A program made the position numbers and the translations under genes. The notes below the pieces were generated by a model. It made no database searches. It was given only the letters and a program-made list of their open reading frames with translations, and had not been told where the DNA came from. Below, in pieces: positions 31,824-32,144 of a stretch of 32,144 bases of DNA (the first letter of the stretch is position 1; each line of letters starts with the position of its first letter). The DNA is from a virus. The stretch lies in IMG/VR virus record IMGVR_UViG_3300009172_000026, positions 1-32,144 of that record, one strand, 5' to 3'.

Positions 31824-31831
31824 GTACTATT

Positions 31832-32144
31832 CTATATTTCTGGAAACAAAGATTCGTTCACGAATGCATCAACATCGTCTTCGTTTAGGCCCAGGCTTTT
31901 CATCACGGCTGGGGTGTGAGGGTTTTGCTTTTGATAATGGGCATAGTTGTTCTGTGCGGCTGCACCCATTTCAACTGTAGAGTATCCGGAGTAGTCGGCT
32001 ACATTCTCTAGATAGTACCCCAGAGTCTCTTCAGCAGTACTGCATATCTGCGCTATTTCGTTCGGTTCCTTGATCATACCAGCAGCTATCATATGATCAG
32101 TGAAGATTGCTTTAGCCCAAGGAGGGAGCTCTCTCTCTCGCTTC
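31832..32144 (-). CDS. C-terminal part of an unidentified protein (runs off the right edge)
   Basis: The frame is open from the right edge to a stop at 31832, at least 104 codons. The first ATG inside the window is at 32092, but it has no ribosome site and the coding frame continues upstream of it (LPPWAKAIFTDHMIAAG), so the true start is probably outside. The visible part is mildly acidic and helical, with no clear motif, ending in NEDDVDAFVNESLFPEI. In T4, the gene before dsbA is rnh; I do not see RNase H motifs in this fragment, so I leave it unnamed. Confidence 0.65.
   Translation of the reverse strand, partial: KRERELPPWAKAIFTDHMIAAGMIKEPNEIAQICSTAEETLGYYLENVADYSGYSTVEMGAAAQNNYAHYQKQNPHTPAVMKSLGLNEDDVDAFVNESLFPEI

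Noticed and set aside
31676-31888. A 70-codon plus-strand frame
   Set aside because: It is antisense to the tmRNA and the partial gene at the right edge; no ribosome site and no protein-like pattern.
1-32144. CRISPR arrays, insertion sequences, ordinary tRNA genes
   Set aside because: I saw no spaced repeats of CRISPR type, no transposase gene and no tRNA cloverleaf apart from the tRNA-like part of the tmRNA.

Overview
The window is a piece of a large T4-like myovirus genome, of the branch that includes marine cyanophages and T4-superfamily phages of Alphaproteobacteria. The evidence is the gene set: baseplate wedge and hub proteins (gp53, gp48, gp54-like, gp27-like, gp5, gp25, gp6, gp8), a head-completion nuclease (gp4), a tape measure candidate, and the replication and late-transcription group gp32, gp59, gp33 and DsbA. 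Many structural genes are preceded by the late-promoter octamer TATAAATA or a one-base variant. The host is inferred, not proven. The best clue is an RNA gene with the circularly permuted, two-piece tmRNA layout typical of Alphaproteobacteria.

Layout. Positions 1-24051 are read leftward and hold tail and baseplate genes: gp48, gp53, gp27-like hub, gp5 spike, a hub protein with an M15 peptidase domain, gp25, gp6, a gp7-position protein, gp8, a giant DUF4815 protein, a small coiled-coil protein, an S74-chaperone adhesin, a beta-helix tailspike-like protein and a partial structural protein. Gaps are small and several neighbours overlap by ATGA or TAATG. At about 24052-24109 two late promoters face each other. 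Positions 24110-28996 are read rightward: gp4, an unknown conserved protein, gp54-like, gp26-like with a programmed -1 frameshift extension, an EF-hand membrane protein and the tape measure candidate. A hairpin near 29003-29029 separates this from the leftward group at 29050-32144: gp32, gp59, gp33, a small unknown protein, DsbA, the tmRNA gene and a partial unknown protein.

How the parts work together. gp33 and DsbA act in T4-type late transcription, and TATAAATA boxes lie in front of the tail operons. gp32 and gp59 serve replication. gp32 has a perfect consensus sigma70 promoter (TTGACA, 17 bases, TATAAT) and an A/T-rich leader with five tandem repeats that looks like an autoregulatory operator. 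The tmRNA also has its own near-perfect sigma70 promoter, so it should be made from early infection.

The two strongest discoveries are both missed by ordinary ORF calling. One is the permuted tmRNA at about 31505-31788, with predicted tag AEDTFAPTGYALAA. The other is the -1 frameshift cassette at 26781-26850: a T7 slippery run, a 7-base spacer and a perfect 9-bp stem. It would fuse the gp26-like protein to a 56-residue domain, in the same place as the lambda G/GT-type chaperone frameshift, just upstream of the tape measure gene.
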